This document shows positions 1 to 7,473 of a stretch of 64,000 bases of DNA, piece after piece. Each line of letters starts with the position of its first letter. Positions within the stretch are counted from its first letter, which is position 1. Source of the stretch: Guptibacillus hwajinpoensis (GTDB lineage Bacteria > Bacillota > Bacilli > Bacillales > Guptibacillaceae); NCBI RefSeq assembly GCF_005144865.1, contig NZ_SWFM01000003.1, forward strand, positions 1-64,000. Direction: 5' to 3'. The notes beneath the pieces are model-generated. The model had not been told where the DNA came from, searched no databases, and worked only from the letters and a program-made list of their open reading frames with translations. Both the position numbers and the translations under genes were made by a program.

Positions 1-60
1 GGAATACCCCTCAATCTTCTTATCAAGTTCGTACTTTTCCCATATCGTCGATAATAACAT
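1..60 (-). CDS. Probable tyrosine recombinase/integrase, N-terminal fragment (runs off window)
   Basis: Only the first 20 codons are inside the window; the gene continues leftward. The peptide begins MLLSTIWEKYELDKKIEGYS, which resembles the start of the N-terminal SAM-like core-binding domain of phage-type tyrosine recombinases (helix ending in an '..egyS' turn). An AGGAG sequence precedes the ATG by about 10 bases; an in-frame ATG two codons upstream (position 66) is possible. The catalytic domain is not visible, so the call rests on this short stretch only. Its position at the end of the repeat-separated gene array makes it a candidate enzyme for that array. Confidence 0.4.
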   Translation of the reverse strand, partial: MLLSTIWEKYELDKKIEGYS

Positions 61-75
61 GGACATCACTCTCCT

Positions 76-110
76 AGGTTATCAATCAAGTAAACTTGAT
101 TCTATTATGT
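76..110 (-). promoter_or_regulatory. Operator-like inverted repeat and -10 region before the recombinase-like gene
   Basis: AATCAAGT and ACTTGATT form an 8-bp inverted repeat with a 2-base spacer, between a TATA-rich -10-like stretch and the ribosome binding site of the leftward gene. Such a palindrome could bind a dimeric repressor. No binding protein is identified. Confidence 0.3.
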
Positions 111-227
111 CCCAGAAGTATAAAATTCATACTAGAGTTATTCCAGAATCGAATCCTATGACTAAATAGTTGATGCTTAAAACCCATTGGTATTGGTGAT
201 GTGAGGCGTTTTTTCGAACTGCAAACG

Positions 228-329
228 TTCCCCGATTGCTTAACAGGGAATTGTACTCGATTTCATCACTTAGATCGAGGAGGAGCGATTAGATTATCCC
301 ACTATCGCTCCGAGATTGCAGAAGACTCG
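228..329 (-). repeat. Array repeat R1 (double copy)
   Basis: Read on the minus strand, the core TGCAATCTCGGAGCGAT lies a few bases after the stop of the aminopeptidase gene. A second related core (GCAATCGGGGAACGTTTGC) lies about 80 bases further on. It belongs to the dispersed repeat family found after most genes of the first 24 kb. Confidence 0.6.
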
Positions 330-332
330 AAA

Positions 333-1568
333 TTAGAATCCCCAGTTTCCATTTCGGAAAATCGAAACGATCTCACCTGATTCTGTTTCGCCATCAATTT
401 CAAGGTCTGCAGTGCCAAACATAAAATCAACGTGAATCAGGCTTTCATTCAAGTCCTGCTCTGCTAATTCCTCTTTATTCATATCTGGTCCACCCTCTAA
501 CGCTATTGGTAAACCATTACCAAGTGCCACATGACAGGAAGCATTTTCATCATATAACGTATTGTAGAAGACAAGCTCTGAATTAGAAATCGGTGAGTTA
601 TACGGAACGAGTGCTATTTCACCTAAACATTTCGCACCCTCATCCGTTCCTAGTATCGATTTAAGTACTTCATAACCTTCTTCAGCACTAAAATCGATAA
701 CTTTCCCCTCTTCAAAAGTCAAGGAGAATCCAGAGATTAAATAGCCATTATAGTTTAATGGCTTAGAGCTCTTTATCACACCGTTCACACCTTCTCTCTT
801 CGGAACCGTAAACACTTCTTCCGTCGGTATGTTTGGAACATACGAAACCCCTCTTTCGCTTTTGAAATTTGCACACATCCACTTATGTAAATTAGGTAAT
901 TCAACAGAAAAGCTGGTCCCATTGTTGGCTCTGTAATGAAGTTTCTTGAAGTTGTTTTCATTTAGAAAGCGCACAGACCTATTCATCGTTTCAACGTGTT
1001 CCTTCCACGTCTGTACAGGGTGATCTGTATTTGTTCGGGTCACTTCAAATATTTGTTCCCAAAGCAGTTGTATACTTTCTTCTTCTGAACGATCAGGAAA
1101 CACTTGCTTCGCCCATTCTTTTGATGGGACAGCTACAATACACCAGTTCATTTTCCCTGATATCTGGTAAGACTGGAACGTACGAAGTGCTTCTGCGATC
1201 GCTTTTTGTACCATAGATACACGCTTAGGATCAACGTCCTTTAATAAATTTGGGTTCGGAGAAAAAACGTTTAACAAGGCTGCACCTTCTTTAGCCATCT
1301 CCTCGTATCCCTTCGCTTTCCACTCAGGGTAGTGTTTTAGCCCCTCTTCTGGAGCTTTTTTATATTTGGTTAACAAAACTTGTTCATCAGTATACTCAAC
1401 CATTACAACCTTTGCACCTTTGTCATAAGCCATTTTTACAACCTGCTGTACAAACTCTGAGGCATGAATTGGGGCATCAATAATGAGCGTTTGACCCTTT
1501 TGAAGGTTCAGCCCAATCTCAACAGTAATAGCAGCGTATTTTTCTAAACGTTTCGAATCATTATTCAT
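333..1568 (-). CDS. ampS: Aminopeptidase, M29 family (AmpS/AmpT-like)
   Basis: At 411 residues this has the usual length of M29 metallo-aminopeptidases, cytoplasmic enzymes that release N-terminal residues using a two-metal centre. The family's conserved carboxylates and histidines can be followed: PTEEVFT (about residue 250), a Glu in LGEIALV (about 316), the SCHVALG histidine (about 345) and the HVDFMFG His/Asp pair near residue 378. The N-terminal domain (KGQTLIID, 20-30) is also typical. It starts at an ATG and stands alone, with array repeats on both sides. Family assignment is firm; the physiological substrate is unknown. Confidence 0.9.
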   Translation of the reverse strand: MNNDSKRLEKYAAITVEIGLNLQKGQTLIIDAPIHASEFVQQVVKMAYDKGAKVVMVEYTDEQVLLTKYKKAPEEGLKHYPEWKAKGYEEMAKEGAALLNVFSPNPNLLKDVDPKRVSMVQKAIAEALRTFQSYQISGKMNWCIVAVPSKEWAKQVFPDRSEEESIQLLWEQIFEVTRTNTDHPVQTWKEHVETMNRSVRFLNENNFKKLHYRANNGTSFSVELPNLHKWMCANFKSERGVSYVPNIPTEEVFTVPKREGVNGVIKSSKPLNYNGYLISGFSLTFEEGKVIDFSAEEGYEVLKSILGTDEGAKCLGEIALVPYNSPISNSELVFYNTLYDENASCHVALGNGLPIALEGGPDMNKEELAEQDLNESLIHVDFMFGTADLEIDGETESGEIVSIFRNGNWGF

Positions 1569-1618
1569 CCAATCATCCTCTATCGTTTATTAGTAAAGAG
1601 AGCAAAACATTATTAGAG

Positions 1619-1645
1619 TTGCGCTCCGAGATTGTGGAAGACTCA
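1619..1645 (-). repeat. Array repeat R2
   Basis: On the minus strand GAGTCTTCCACAATCTCGGAGCGC lies about 70 bases after the stop of the nucleotidyltransferase gene. It is a short form of the repeat, without the long hairpin. Confidence 0.6.
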
Positions 1646-1712
1646 ATTTCAAGATAGATATATAATACTTCCTGGTTATGCCTTGTTTCTGTTTACATGG
1701 TAGATTTCATGC

Positions 1713-2537
1713 TTATTTAACATACCCTATATTTTTCTTTTGTCCGCTTATATCCAATTCAGGATGGTATTCTCTCACCAATCTCATAACCTCTTCAATT
1801 AATCCCTCTAACTCTATTACACCTTTTTTGGGATCACCTATTAATATTTCGTTCATTCGATTATGGAGATTTTCTGGTTTAATCTCCATAAGTTCAATAT
1901 TATTCCCCATCCATTTAAAAACAGGGTGATGAACATACATATGATTTAGGCCAAACAAAACTCCAAACAAATTCTTTTGCACCCCACAAATGACATCGTA
2001 GAGCATCAACCAGTCCTTACGTTTTAAAAGTGCTTCGCGGTTATTCCATCGATTACTCAACCAGAGATTTTCAGAAATCATATGTTTAGAAAATTGTAAT
2101 GGATATGTAGCAACCCTATTCTTTAATTCATTGATTCTTTCTTTCCCAAATAGGCCAACACCACTATGAATGGAAGCTAAAATACATTGCTTGTCATAAT
2201 TAGTTTCGTAATTTTCCACCACATCGGAAATGAAACGTTCTACTGTTTCAAACAAAAAGCTGCTAATCTCAAACTTAATGCCATTCTGATTTAAGTAAGC
2301 CTCCGACCATTCTTCATCTTCATAAGGATGATACGATAGAAAAATTCCATCAATTTGCTGTATGGGATACCGTCGCTCCTCATCTGTTGGAGGGCTTGAC
2401 CACAGAATATGTAACTCAATATCTGAATGTTCATCTTGTAGGTTTTTAGATACTGAACCAGCAAGAATGATGGCTTCTATTTTTGGGTTTTCCTTATACA
2501 CCGCTGCCATACCTATTGATTGTTGTAATAGATCCAT
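1713..2537 (-). CDS. Nucleotidyltransferase-fold protein
   Basis: The N-terminal part carries the polymerase-beta-type nucleotidyltransferase signature, GS (LAGSVSKN, about residue 27) followed by DIELHI about ten residues later, matching GSx(8-10)DxD/E. The rest is helical and of the kind seen in DUF4037 or antibiotic-nucleotidyltransferase-like proteins. The reading frame is open further upstream (to 2588), but GGAGGT lies 5 bases before the ATG at 2537, so that start was chosen (274 residues). The substrate cannot be deduced. It stands alone between two array repeats. Confidence 0.65.
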   Translation of the reverse strand: MDLLQQSIGMAAVYKENPKIEAIILAGSVSKNLQDEHSDIELHILWSSPPTDEERRYPIQQIDGIFLSYHPYEDEEWSEAYLNQNGIKFEISSFLFETVERFISDVVENYETNYDKQCILASIHSGVGLFGKERINELKNRVATYPLQFSKHMISENLWLSNRWNNREALLKRKDWLMLYDVICGVQKNLFGVLFGLNHMYVHHPVFKWMGNNIELMEIKPENLHNRMNEILIGDPKKGVIELEGLIEEVMRLVREYHPELDISGQKKNIGYVK

Positions 2538-2639
2538 GTTAGACCTCCACATTTTTACGTTTGATAATCGTATTTTTAATAAAGACACCTAGTTGTTTTT
2601 TACAGCCTTTTCTTTTAATGAAAGCAATCTTTAGTACAG

Positions 2640-2668
2640 CAATCGCTCCGAGATTTCTTAACAATGAA
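2640..2668 (-). repeat. Array repeat R3
   Basis: On the minus strand TTGTTAAGAAATCTCGGAGCGATTGC lies about 80 bases after the stop of the PNPOx-like gene. It is a short variant. Confidence 0.55.
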
Positions 2669-2743
2669 ATGATATGCTTTTTAATTCTTCTAAAAATAAA
2701 TACCAATCAAAAATATGACAAAAACCTCTCTACTTAAAACCGA

Positions 2744-3187
2744 CTATATGCTTGGAATAAAGGATTGATCTCGAACCACAACCGTTTCTGGAACAAATCG
2801 AACTAAGATATTGCTATCTCCTAATCCTTTGAACCTGTGGTCCCAATTGTCTTCATCAGGCCCAAGATAACGCTTTAATAAGCGAGTGGCAATTCCTCTA
2901 TCAAAAGGCTCTACAGAAGCACTTCCTCTGAATCCTGCATGTAAGACTTTTCCGGTAGTATGGTCTAAATCAACTATACCAATTGCACACTTAGGGCTTT
3001 CTTCTATTCTCCTAGGAAAGCTATCTGAGGAAGGTGTTCCGATAATCCATAAGCAGTTATTTTCCCAATAGAACCAAACAGGAGATTCTCGAGGTCCTTC
3101 TGATGATGAAGTTGAGAGGTGTGCAAACAAAGGTTTCTTAAGAAACTCATCAAAGTTAAAGCTTTTGTTACCTTCGATTATTTTCAA
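2744..3187 (-). CDS. Pyridoxamine 5'-phosphate oxidase-like (split-barrel flavin-binding) protein
   Basis: This small protein (about 147 residues) fits the PNPOx-like split-barrel family: an N-terminal strand pair (FAHLSTSSSEGPRESPVWF), a central WIIGT strand, RRIEESPKCAIGIVD and an RGSASVEPFD region. Members bind FMN, F420 or heme and act as oxidoreductases. ATG at 3196 sits directly on the AAAGGA motif, so TTG at 3187 with an 8-base spacing is the likelier start. It is a single gene between array repeats; the substrate is unknown. Confidence 0.7.
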   Translation of the reverse strand: MKIIEGNKSFNFDEFLKKPLFAHLSTSSSEGPRESPVWFYWENNCLWIIGTPSSDSFPRRIEESPKCAIGIVDLDHTTGKVLHAGFRGSASVEPFDRGIATRLLKRYLGPDEDNWDHRFKGLGDSNILVRFVPETVVVRDQSFIPSI

Positions 3188-3252
3188 TGTATACATCCTT
3201 TCAAGTAGTTATTAAATAACGTTCAAATAAACAGCTTACCTAGTTATTTATA

Positions 3253-3336
3253 CCAATTATTTCAAATTAAACAGATTAACTCAATACAAAAAAAGAACTT
3301 ATCTTATTACAGATAAGCTCCGAATTTACTTGAATA
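3253..3336 (-). repeat. Array repeat R4 (long form, terminator-like)
   Basis: On the minus strand the copy reads TTCAAG..TTCGGAGCTTATCTG, then a hairpin (CTTATCTGTAATAAGATAAG) and a run of seven T. About 30 bases later comes TTTGAAATAATTGG, the outer arm shared by the long copies. It begins about 5 bases after a stop codon. Confidence 0.65.
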
Positions 3337-3340
3337 GTTA

Positions 3341-3610
3341 TTATCTATTTGCCGTGTACTTTCGGTATCTGTTTTCTGTATATAACCAAATACCTGTTCC
3401 AAATAAAACACCAAATATAATTGCAGTTATTATATACTCTGCAATATTTCCGAGCTCTTTACCCAAGAAAAAGTTTAACGCCACTTTTCCTAATAAAAAG
3501 CCTATTCCACCTAGAAAAACTCCGTGGAAGAGGATGTACTTCCATTTACCCATTTTTCTAGTTTCACTCCATTTATTTAAGAACTTATCTTCTTGGGAAA
3601 TAATAATCAC
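3341..3610 (-). CDS. Small membrane protein of unknown function
   Basis: 89 residues with two hydrophobic segments (around 25-45 and 57-77) and a charged C-terminus (YTENRYRKYTANR). A GTG at 3610 is the open-frame start; an internal ATG at 3553 (MGKWKY) is an alternative. I do not recognise a family. It lies between two long array repeats. Confidence 0.5.
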   Translation of the reverse strand: MIIISQEDKFLNKWSETRKMGKWKYILFHGVFLGGIGFLLGKVALNFFLGKELGNIAEYIITAIIFGVLFGTGIWLYTENRYRKYTANR

Positions 3611-3686
3611 CTGCCATTTTTAATATTGTGCATTTACCAAATAAAATCTTAATCATTTTTCTAGCTATTTGCCAAACAACTTAATA

Positions 3687-3780
3687 CCAATTATTTCAAA
3701 TGCAAATGATTAACTCAATCTTTATTTCTTAAAAACTGGAGCTTATCCGTAATTACGGATAAGCTCCGAGATAATTGAGT
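3687..3780 (-). repeat. Array repeat R5 (long form with 30-nt perfect palindrome)
   Basis: Positions 3738-3767 form a perfect 30-base palindrome (arms GGAGCTTATCCGTAA / TTACGGATAAGCTCC). The outer ends also pair: CAATTATCTC next to the gene and GAAATAATTGG at the far end (3687-3697), so the copy can fold as one long imperfect hairpin. Confidence 0.7.
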
Positions 3781-3807
3781 ATGAGATATAACTTATTTCT
3801 GTCGAAT

Positions 3808-4038
3808 TCACCACTCAATATCTTCATAAATATCACAGATAAATCTTCCATCCACTTTACCCTCTTCGAACAATTGTTTCGCTGTACTAAACTCTTGAGT
3901 AACTGAGCCTTTTACTTTTGTTAAGTAAAATCTCTCTTCATCTTGGCTAATCCAATATTCATTATTTCCATAATGGAAATTGTACTCTTCTCCAATGTGA
4001 ATTCCATTTTGAAACACTTTGAACTGATCTTTAGTCAT
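3808..4038 (-). CDS. Hypothetical small protein
   Basis: 76 residues, acidic and soluble, containing HIGEEYNFHYGNNEYWISQDEE and ending in IYEDIEW. The frame stays open to 4131, but GGAGTG lies 6 bases before the ATG at 4038 (MTKDQFKVF), which is therefore preferred. I recognise no family. It is a single gene in the array. Confidence 0.5.
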   Translation of the reverse strand: MTKDQFKVFQNGIHIGEEYNFHYGNNEYWISQDEERFYLTKVKGSVTQEFSTAKQLFEEGKVDGRFICDIYEDIEW

Positions 4039-4202
4039 TTCATCACTCCATTCAAGTGTTTCAACTAGAGCTTGTAAAAAGCTAAACGAAACGATTGAGA
4101 AATTGAGTTGATATCCCTGTTTTATCAACATTAGGTCAGATTTACTTGAAGACTCGTATTCGAAGCAATCAGATATATTTTGTTGGAAATTCTTACTCAG
4201 GT

Positions 4203-4439
4203 TTACGCTAGATTACTTAAAAAAGTATAAATCCCAACGAAAATACTAAATCCAGCAACAAGGAATGATGTGAAAGCGACTGGTTTTCGTTTTTGAAATT
4301 CAGTAACCCCCATAACAAGAAACATTCCACCCATTAATAGCATTAAATAAGGCAATATAATTTCAGCTGTTCCACTCATCAAACCATAAATAGATAGAGA
4401 AACTACAATAGTTGCCAAAATTATTCTAATTATTTTCAC
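4203..4439 (-). CDS. Small membrane protein (DUF3953-like)
   Basis: About 79 residues with three hydrophobic stretches separated by a basic loop (EFQKRKPVAF). The pattern recalls DUF3953 proteins of Bacillus, but this is by appearance only. The start is one of two GTG codons (4445 or 4439); the second has better spacing from the GGGGGAAG site. Function unknown. Confidence 0.5.
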   Translation of the reverse strand: MKIIRIILATIVVSLSIYGLMSGTAEIILPYLMLLMGGMFLVMGVTEFQKRKPVAFTSFLVAGFSIFVGIYTFLSNLA

Positions 4440-4502
4440 CAGCACTTCCCCCGCAATAATGAAATTAGGTCCTTTACTAAAGTTCCCTGTAATACAGTTA
4501 AA

Positions 4503-4546
4503 ATGAGCGCAAACCTCTCTAGATTATCGCTCTGAGATTACAGTAC
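4503..4546 (-). repeat. Array repeat R6
   Basis: On the minus strand TGTAATCTCAGAGCGATAATC lies 11 bases after a stop codon and is followed by GGTTTGCGCTCATTTT, whose GCGCTC can pair with the GAGCG of the core. A short variant. Confidence 0.5.
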
Positions 4547-4557
4547 ATAGATATTTG

Positions 4558-4755
4558 TTATGATTGTTTCCAACCACTGGTTTGTATCCTTAAAACAGAA
4601 GCCATTATTCCTATGAGGCAAAAGATAATTCCTACTGGAAAGAGGAAGAATAGTATAAGATCTGGAATTATTCCAAGGTACGGTAGAATTGTACATACCG
4701 GAACTGCAATGGTCAGGGTTAATAAGATAATCAAATCTAGTTTTTTGGTATTCAA
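4558..4755 (-). CDS. Small membrane protein of unknown function
   Basis: 65 residues with two long hydrophobic segments (about 8-30 and 33-52) and a short polar tail (RIQTSGWKQS). The start is TTG with GGAGG about 8 bases upstream. No family recognised. It sits alone between repeats and resembles the neighbouring tiny membrane proteins in size only. Confidence 0.45.
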   Translation of the reverse strand: MNTKKLDLIILLTLTIAVPVCTILPYLGIIPDLILFFLFPVGIIFCLIGIMASVLRIQTSGWKQS

Positions 4756-4821
4756 ACGAAAATCCTCCTAAAGCAATACAATACATTTATTAGCTACTAA
4801 TCTTAGTTAACACTCTTAGAT

Positions 4822-4911
4822 CCAATTATTTCAAAATAGTGCTAATAAATCCATCTTTTTTACATAAATAGAAGCCTATCTTATTACAGATAAGCTCCGA
4901 TTTTATTGAAC
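4822..4911 (-). repeat. Array repeat R7 (long form)
   Basis: On the minus strand TTCAATAAAATCGGAGCTTATC, then a hairpin (GCTTATCTGTAATAAGATAGGC), and after about 45 bases the outer arm TTTTGAAATAATTGG. It has the same architecture as R4, R5 and R9. Confidence 0.65.
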
Positions 4912-4995
4912 AAAACACTTCTCTAGCTGGTATTGAAAATTTCGATACCAGTCGACTTAATACCTAGTGATGCTATTTATTGCTAAGACACAAAT

Positions 4996-5214
4996 TTAAT
5001 TATTTTCCACAGATTGTTTCAATTTTATTCTTCTGTATAGAGTGTTGAAAATTATCATTGCAAATCCAAAACAAATTGAGATATTTGTAAACATTGTTAG
5101 ATTACCTAAGTTGATTAATAATAGACCTCCGAGTACAAAAAGGATAATCGCCAACATATTAACAATCCAGTATATCCGAGAATAATTTATTGTAGAATTA
5201 GAACTATTTTTCAC
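4996..5214 (-). CDS. Small membrane protein of unknown function
   Basis: 72 residues with two hydrophobic helices (about 11-31 and 36-57), then a basic tail. The GTG start at 5214 has an excellent AAAGGAGGTG site 5-6 bases upstream. No recognised family. Single gene in the array. Confidence 0.5.
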   Translation of the reverse strand: MKNSSNSTINYSRIYWIVNMLAIILFVLGGLLLINLGNLTMFTNISICFGFAMIIFNTLYRRIKLKQSVENN

Positions 5215-5345
5215 AGGACACCTCCTTTAAGTAACTAGTTTATTATTCTTATTAGACTTAAGAGCTCCTATAAGGATTATAATGTGTCTTTCTCTAAATC
5301 ACTCATCAATTGAATTCTAGATTATACTTCCGCAATCCTTTAATT

Positions 5346-5497
5346 CCAATTATTTCAAATTAGAACCATTGTCTCAACCATTTTATTGAAAGAAAGGACG
5401 TAATTCCTAAATGCGGAATTACGCCCGATTGATGAAGATCGTTCTTCATGGTTTAAGCTATTATGATATTGCAGAATTGCTCCGAAATAATTGAACA
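5346..5497 (-). repeat. Array repeat R8 (two copies in tandem)
   Basis: A short copy (TTCAATTATTTCGGAGCAATTCTG) lies 11 bases after the lipoprotein gene. Next to it is a long copy, CATCAATCGGGCGTAATTCC with a strong hairpin (GTAATTCC..GGAATTAC), ending in TTTGAAATAATTGG. Two adjoining copies with no gene between would look like an empty or lost cassette. Confidence 0.6.
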
Positions 5498-5507
5498 ATT
5501 AATAATA

Positions 5508-5960
5508 CTAATACGAAATCATTAGCAACTTTTTAACCTCTTCATATAAATTCGGATGGTTTTGAATCGAAACATATTTCAGCCTGGTACCAGAAGGATC
5601 TTGGTAAATGAAAGAACCATCTTCAAACATATTAATAAAATAGGTTTTCCCCTGCAATTTTTCATTCTCTGCTAAAGCAATTATGTAATTACCAGTTTCA
5701 TTTAATAACTTATTCTTCTCTTTGATTTTTTCAGGTTTTTGTTCAGTTACTTCAACACTTTCTATCTTTTGTATAAAGGTACTAATCTTATCAATATCCT
5801 CTACTTCTTTTTTAGTCTCTTTACTTGCCACTCCATTATTATCTACACCTTGTATAGTGAGAAATTTATACTCTCCTTCAATTTCAATAGTATCGGATCC
5901 GCACCCACATAGGATAGTAAAACTTAGCATTGACACTATTATTACTTTCATTAGATTCAT
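5508..5960 (-). CDS. Small lipoprotein of unknown function
   Basis: 150 residues with a lipoprotein signal: a short basic start, a hydrophobic run and a lipobox ending at Cys (FTILCGC, about residue 19). The mature part has alternating Lys/Glu segments and a beta-rich region (YFINMFEDGSFIYQDPSGTRLKYVS). The ATG at 5960 follows AGGTGAA by 5 bases. It is anchored to the outer face of the membrane; the role is unknown. Confidence 0.65.
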   Translation of the reverse strand: MNLMKVIIVSMLSFTILCGCGSDTIEIEGEYKFLTIQGVDNNGVASKETKKEVEDIDKISTFIQKIESVEVTEQKPEKIKEKNKLLNETGNYIIALAENEKLQGKTYFINMFEDGSFIYQDPSGTRLKYVSIQNHPNLYEEVKKLLMISY

Positions 5961-6001
5961 TTCAATTCACCTAACTTCCAACAACTGTACTGTGTTCAAG
6001 A

Positions 6002-6097
6002 CCAATCATTTCAAAAAGAAGCAAGTTTCTCAATCATTATTTCTAAAAAAAACAGGAGCGTATCTAATGAGAGATAAGCTCCGAGATTGTTGAAGAC
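6002..6097 (-). repeat. Array repeat R9 (long form, terminator-like)
   Basis: On the minus strand GTCTTCAACAATCTCGGAGC, hairpin GGAGCTTATCTC..GATACGCTCC followed by eight T, then TTTTTGAAATGATTGG as the outer arm. It lies 25 bases after the acetyltransferase stop. Confidence 0.65.
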
Positions 6098-6121
6098 TTG
6101 ATTTAAAGGGATATATAATCT

Positions 6122-6577
6122 TTAGCTAAAATCTAATCTTTTAGACATCATTATCATCTTGGGACTAACATAAAAGTTACTTTTCTTGTAAAAAGCTTCT
6201 GCCTGTCCTTCTCTCGCTGTTAGAAGATATATACGACTTATTTTCTTTTCCTCGCATATGTTCTCAAATTCTTTCAATAATTTAGAGCCTATTCCCTTAC
6301 TTTGAAGATCAGTTTTCACACACATTTCGTTAAGATAAAAATGATTGCTGCTTAACCACTTTTCAGTATATCCTAACAAAAATCCAATTAACTCTTCTTT
6401 ATCATCGTATATTCCATTGCCTATGAAATTAGGATTATTAAATATATCCTCTAAGCGTTCTCTCGCATCTTCTAGTTCCCAACCATCATACCAAGGTTCT
6501 CCATTAAAAACGTCAATATATAGCTTTGTGGCTTCTTCTATATTAGTTGAGTTTAACCTCTTTAACTCAGTATTCAT
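6122..6577 (-). CDS. GNAT family N-acetyltransferase
   Basis: 151 residues of GNAT fold: the substrate-side N-terminus, the beta4-beta5 region with NEMCVKTDLQSKGIGSKLLKEFE, whose QSKGIGSKL is the acetyl-CoA pyrophosphate-binding motif (Q/RxxGxG/A), and the C-terminal IYLLTAREGQAEAFYKKSNFY strand-helix typical of the family. AAGGAGAG lies before the ATG at 6577, so this start is preferred to an upstream in-frame ATG at 6595. The acceptor is unknown. Single array gene. Confidence 0.85.
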   Translation of the reverse strand: MNTELKRLNSTNIEEATKLYIDVFNGEPWYDGWELEDARERLEDIFNNPNFIGNGIYDDKEELIGFLLGYTEKWLSSNHFYLNEMCVKTDLQSKGIGSKLLKEFENICEEKKISRIYLLTAREGQAEAFYKKSNFYVSPKMIMMSKRLDFS

Positions 6578-6621
6578 TTTCTCTCCTTCTTTCAATAAAC
6601 AAGGTATCTTAGAAAGTTCAA

Positions 6622-6646
6622 CTATCGCTCCGATTTAATTGAACAA
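6622..6646 (-). repeat. Array repeat R10
   Basis: On the minus strand TTGTTCAATTAAATCGGAGCGATAGTTGAAC lies about 100 bases after the stop of the CPBP protease. It marks the 3' boundary of the RiPP cluster inside the array. Confidence 0.55.
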
Positions 6647-6748
6647 GAATAATGTATTACATAGCCAATTTTTAGTGCTTACAGTTCTAATTATGAAACG
6701 ATATTTTTTCGAGACATATCCTTTAACCATTATTTTATTTTTGATTTA

Positions 6749-7435
6749 TTAATTCATAATTACAAAATAGGCAAGAATGTTCCATAAACTATGAGCAACT
6801 ATACACGGAATAAGGGAATTTGTTTTATTATATATTATAGATAATATTAGCCCTATAAGAAACTGAAAAAATTGATTATCAAAATGTACATATCCAAAAA
6901 CCGAAGAGGAGAAAATAATAGCAATCCATGGTGTTATTTTTTTCGAAAGATATCCCGTTAAAAATCCCCTGAACAAAATTTCTTCCGCAACCGGTACTAT
7001 TAGACATGAGAATAGAAGAGTATAAGTTGTATTTTTATCGAGTAACCAAATATCATAATTTACTCTTCTTAATAAACTATCACTAATAAAAATCCCCCAC
7101 TTAAAAGTGATAAAATATAATGTATACATTATAAAGAGAGATGGTATAACCCAATAGATTTTTTTTATATCTTTTAGTTTTAATTCACCAATTAAAAAAG
7201 TTCTAATATCAGATATACTCAAAATAACAATCATGCTATATATTACCCATAACGGACCAGATAAGTTATTATACTTAAATAAAGGAGACCTAATACTAAA
7301 TACAATAGAAAAAATAACAGATCCTATTAACAACAATAATGAAACAACAAAAAAACTTTTCCACATGAATTGATTTTTATCGTGAAGTTTTTGTTCGATT
7401 TTTATCCCTCCACTATGTATTTTACAAAAACTCAA
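6749..7435 (-). CDS. CPBP intramembrane metalloprotease (SagE-like)
   Basis: A polytopic membrane protein of about 228 residues with all three CPBP (Abi, CAAX-protease-like) motifs near the C-terminus: EEILFR (EExxxR), FGYVH (FxxxH) and HSLWN (HxxxN/B). In streptolysin S-type clusters the SagE member of this family is linked to leader processing or self-immunity, and here it is the last gene of the RiPP operon. The start is unclear: the open frame begins at a TTG (7435) with poor spacing, while a strong GGAGGG site lies ahead of no ordinary start codon; ATG at 7366 is another choice. Confidence 0.8.
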   Translation of the reverse strand: MSFCKIHSGGIKIEQKLHDKNQFMWKSFFVVSLLLLIGSVIFSIVFSIRSPLFKYNNLSGPLWVIYSMIVILSISDIRTFLIGELKLKDIKKIYWVIPSLFIMYTLYFITFKWGIFISDSLLRRVNYDIWLLDKNTTYTLLFSCLIVPVAEEILFRGFLTGYLSKKITPWIAIIFSSSVFGYVHFDNQFFQFLIGLILSIIYNKTNSLIPCIVAHSLWNILAYFVIMN

Positions 7436-7473
7436 GAAACTATTGGCTACACCTAATTTAAAGTGTATTCATT

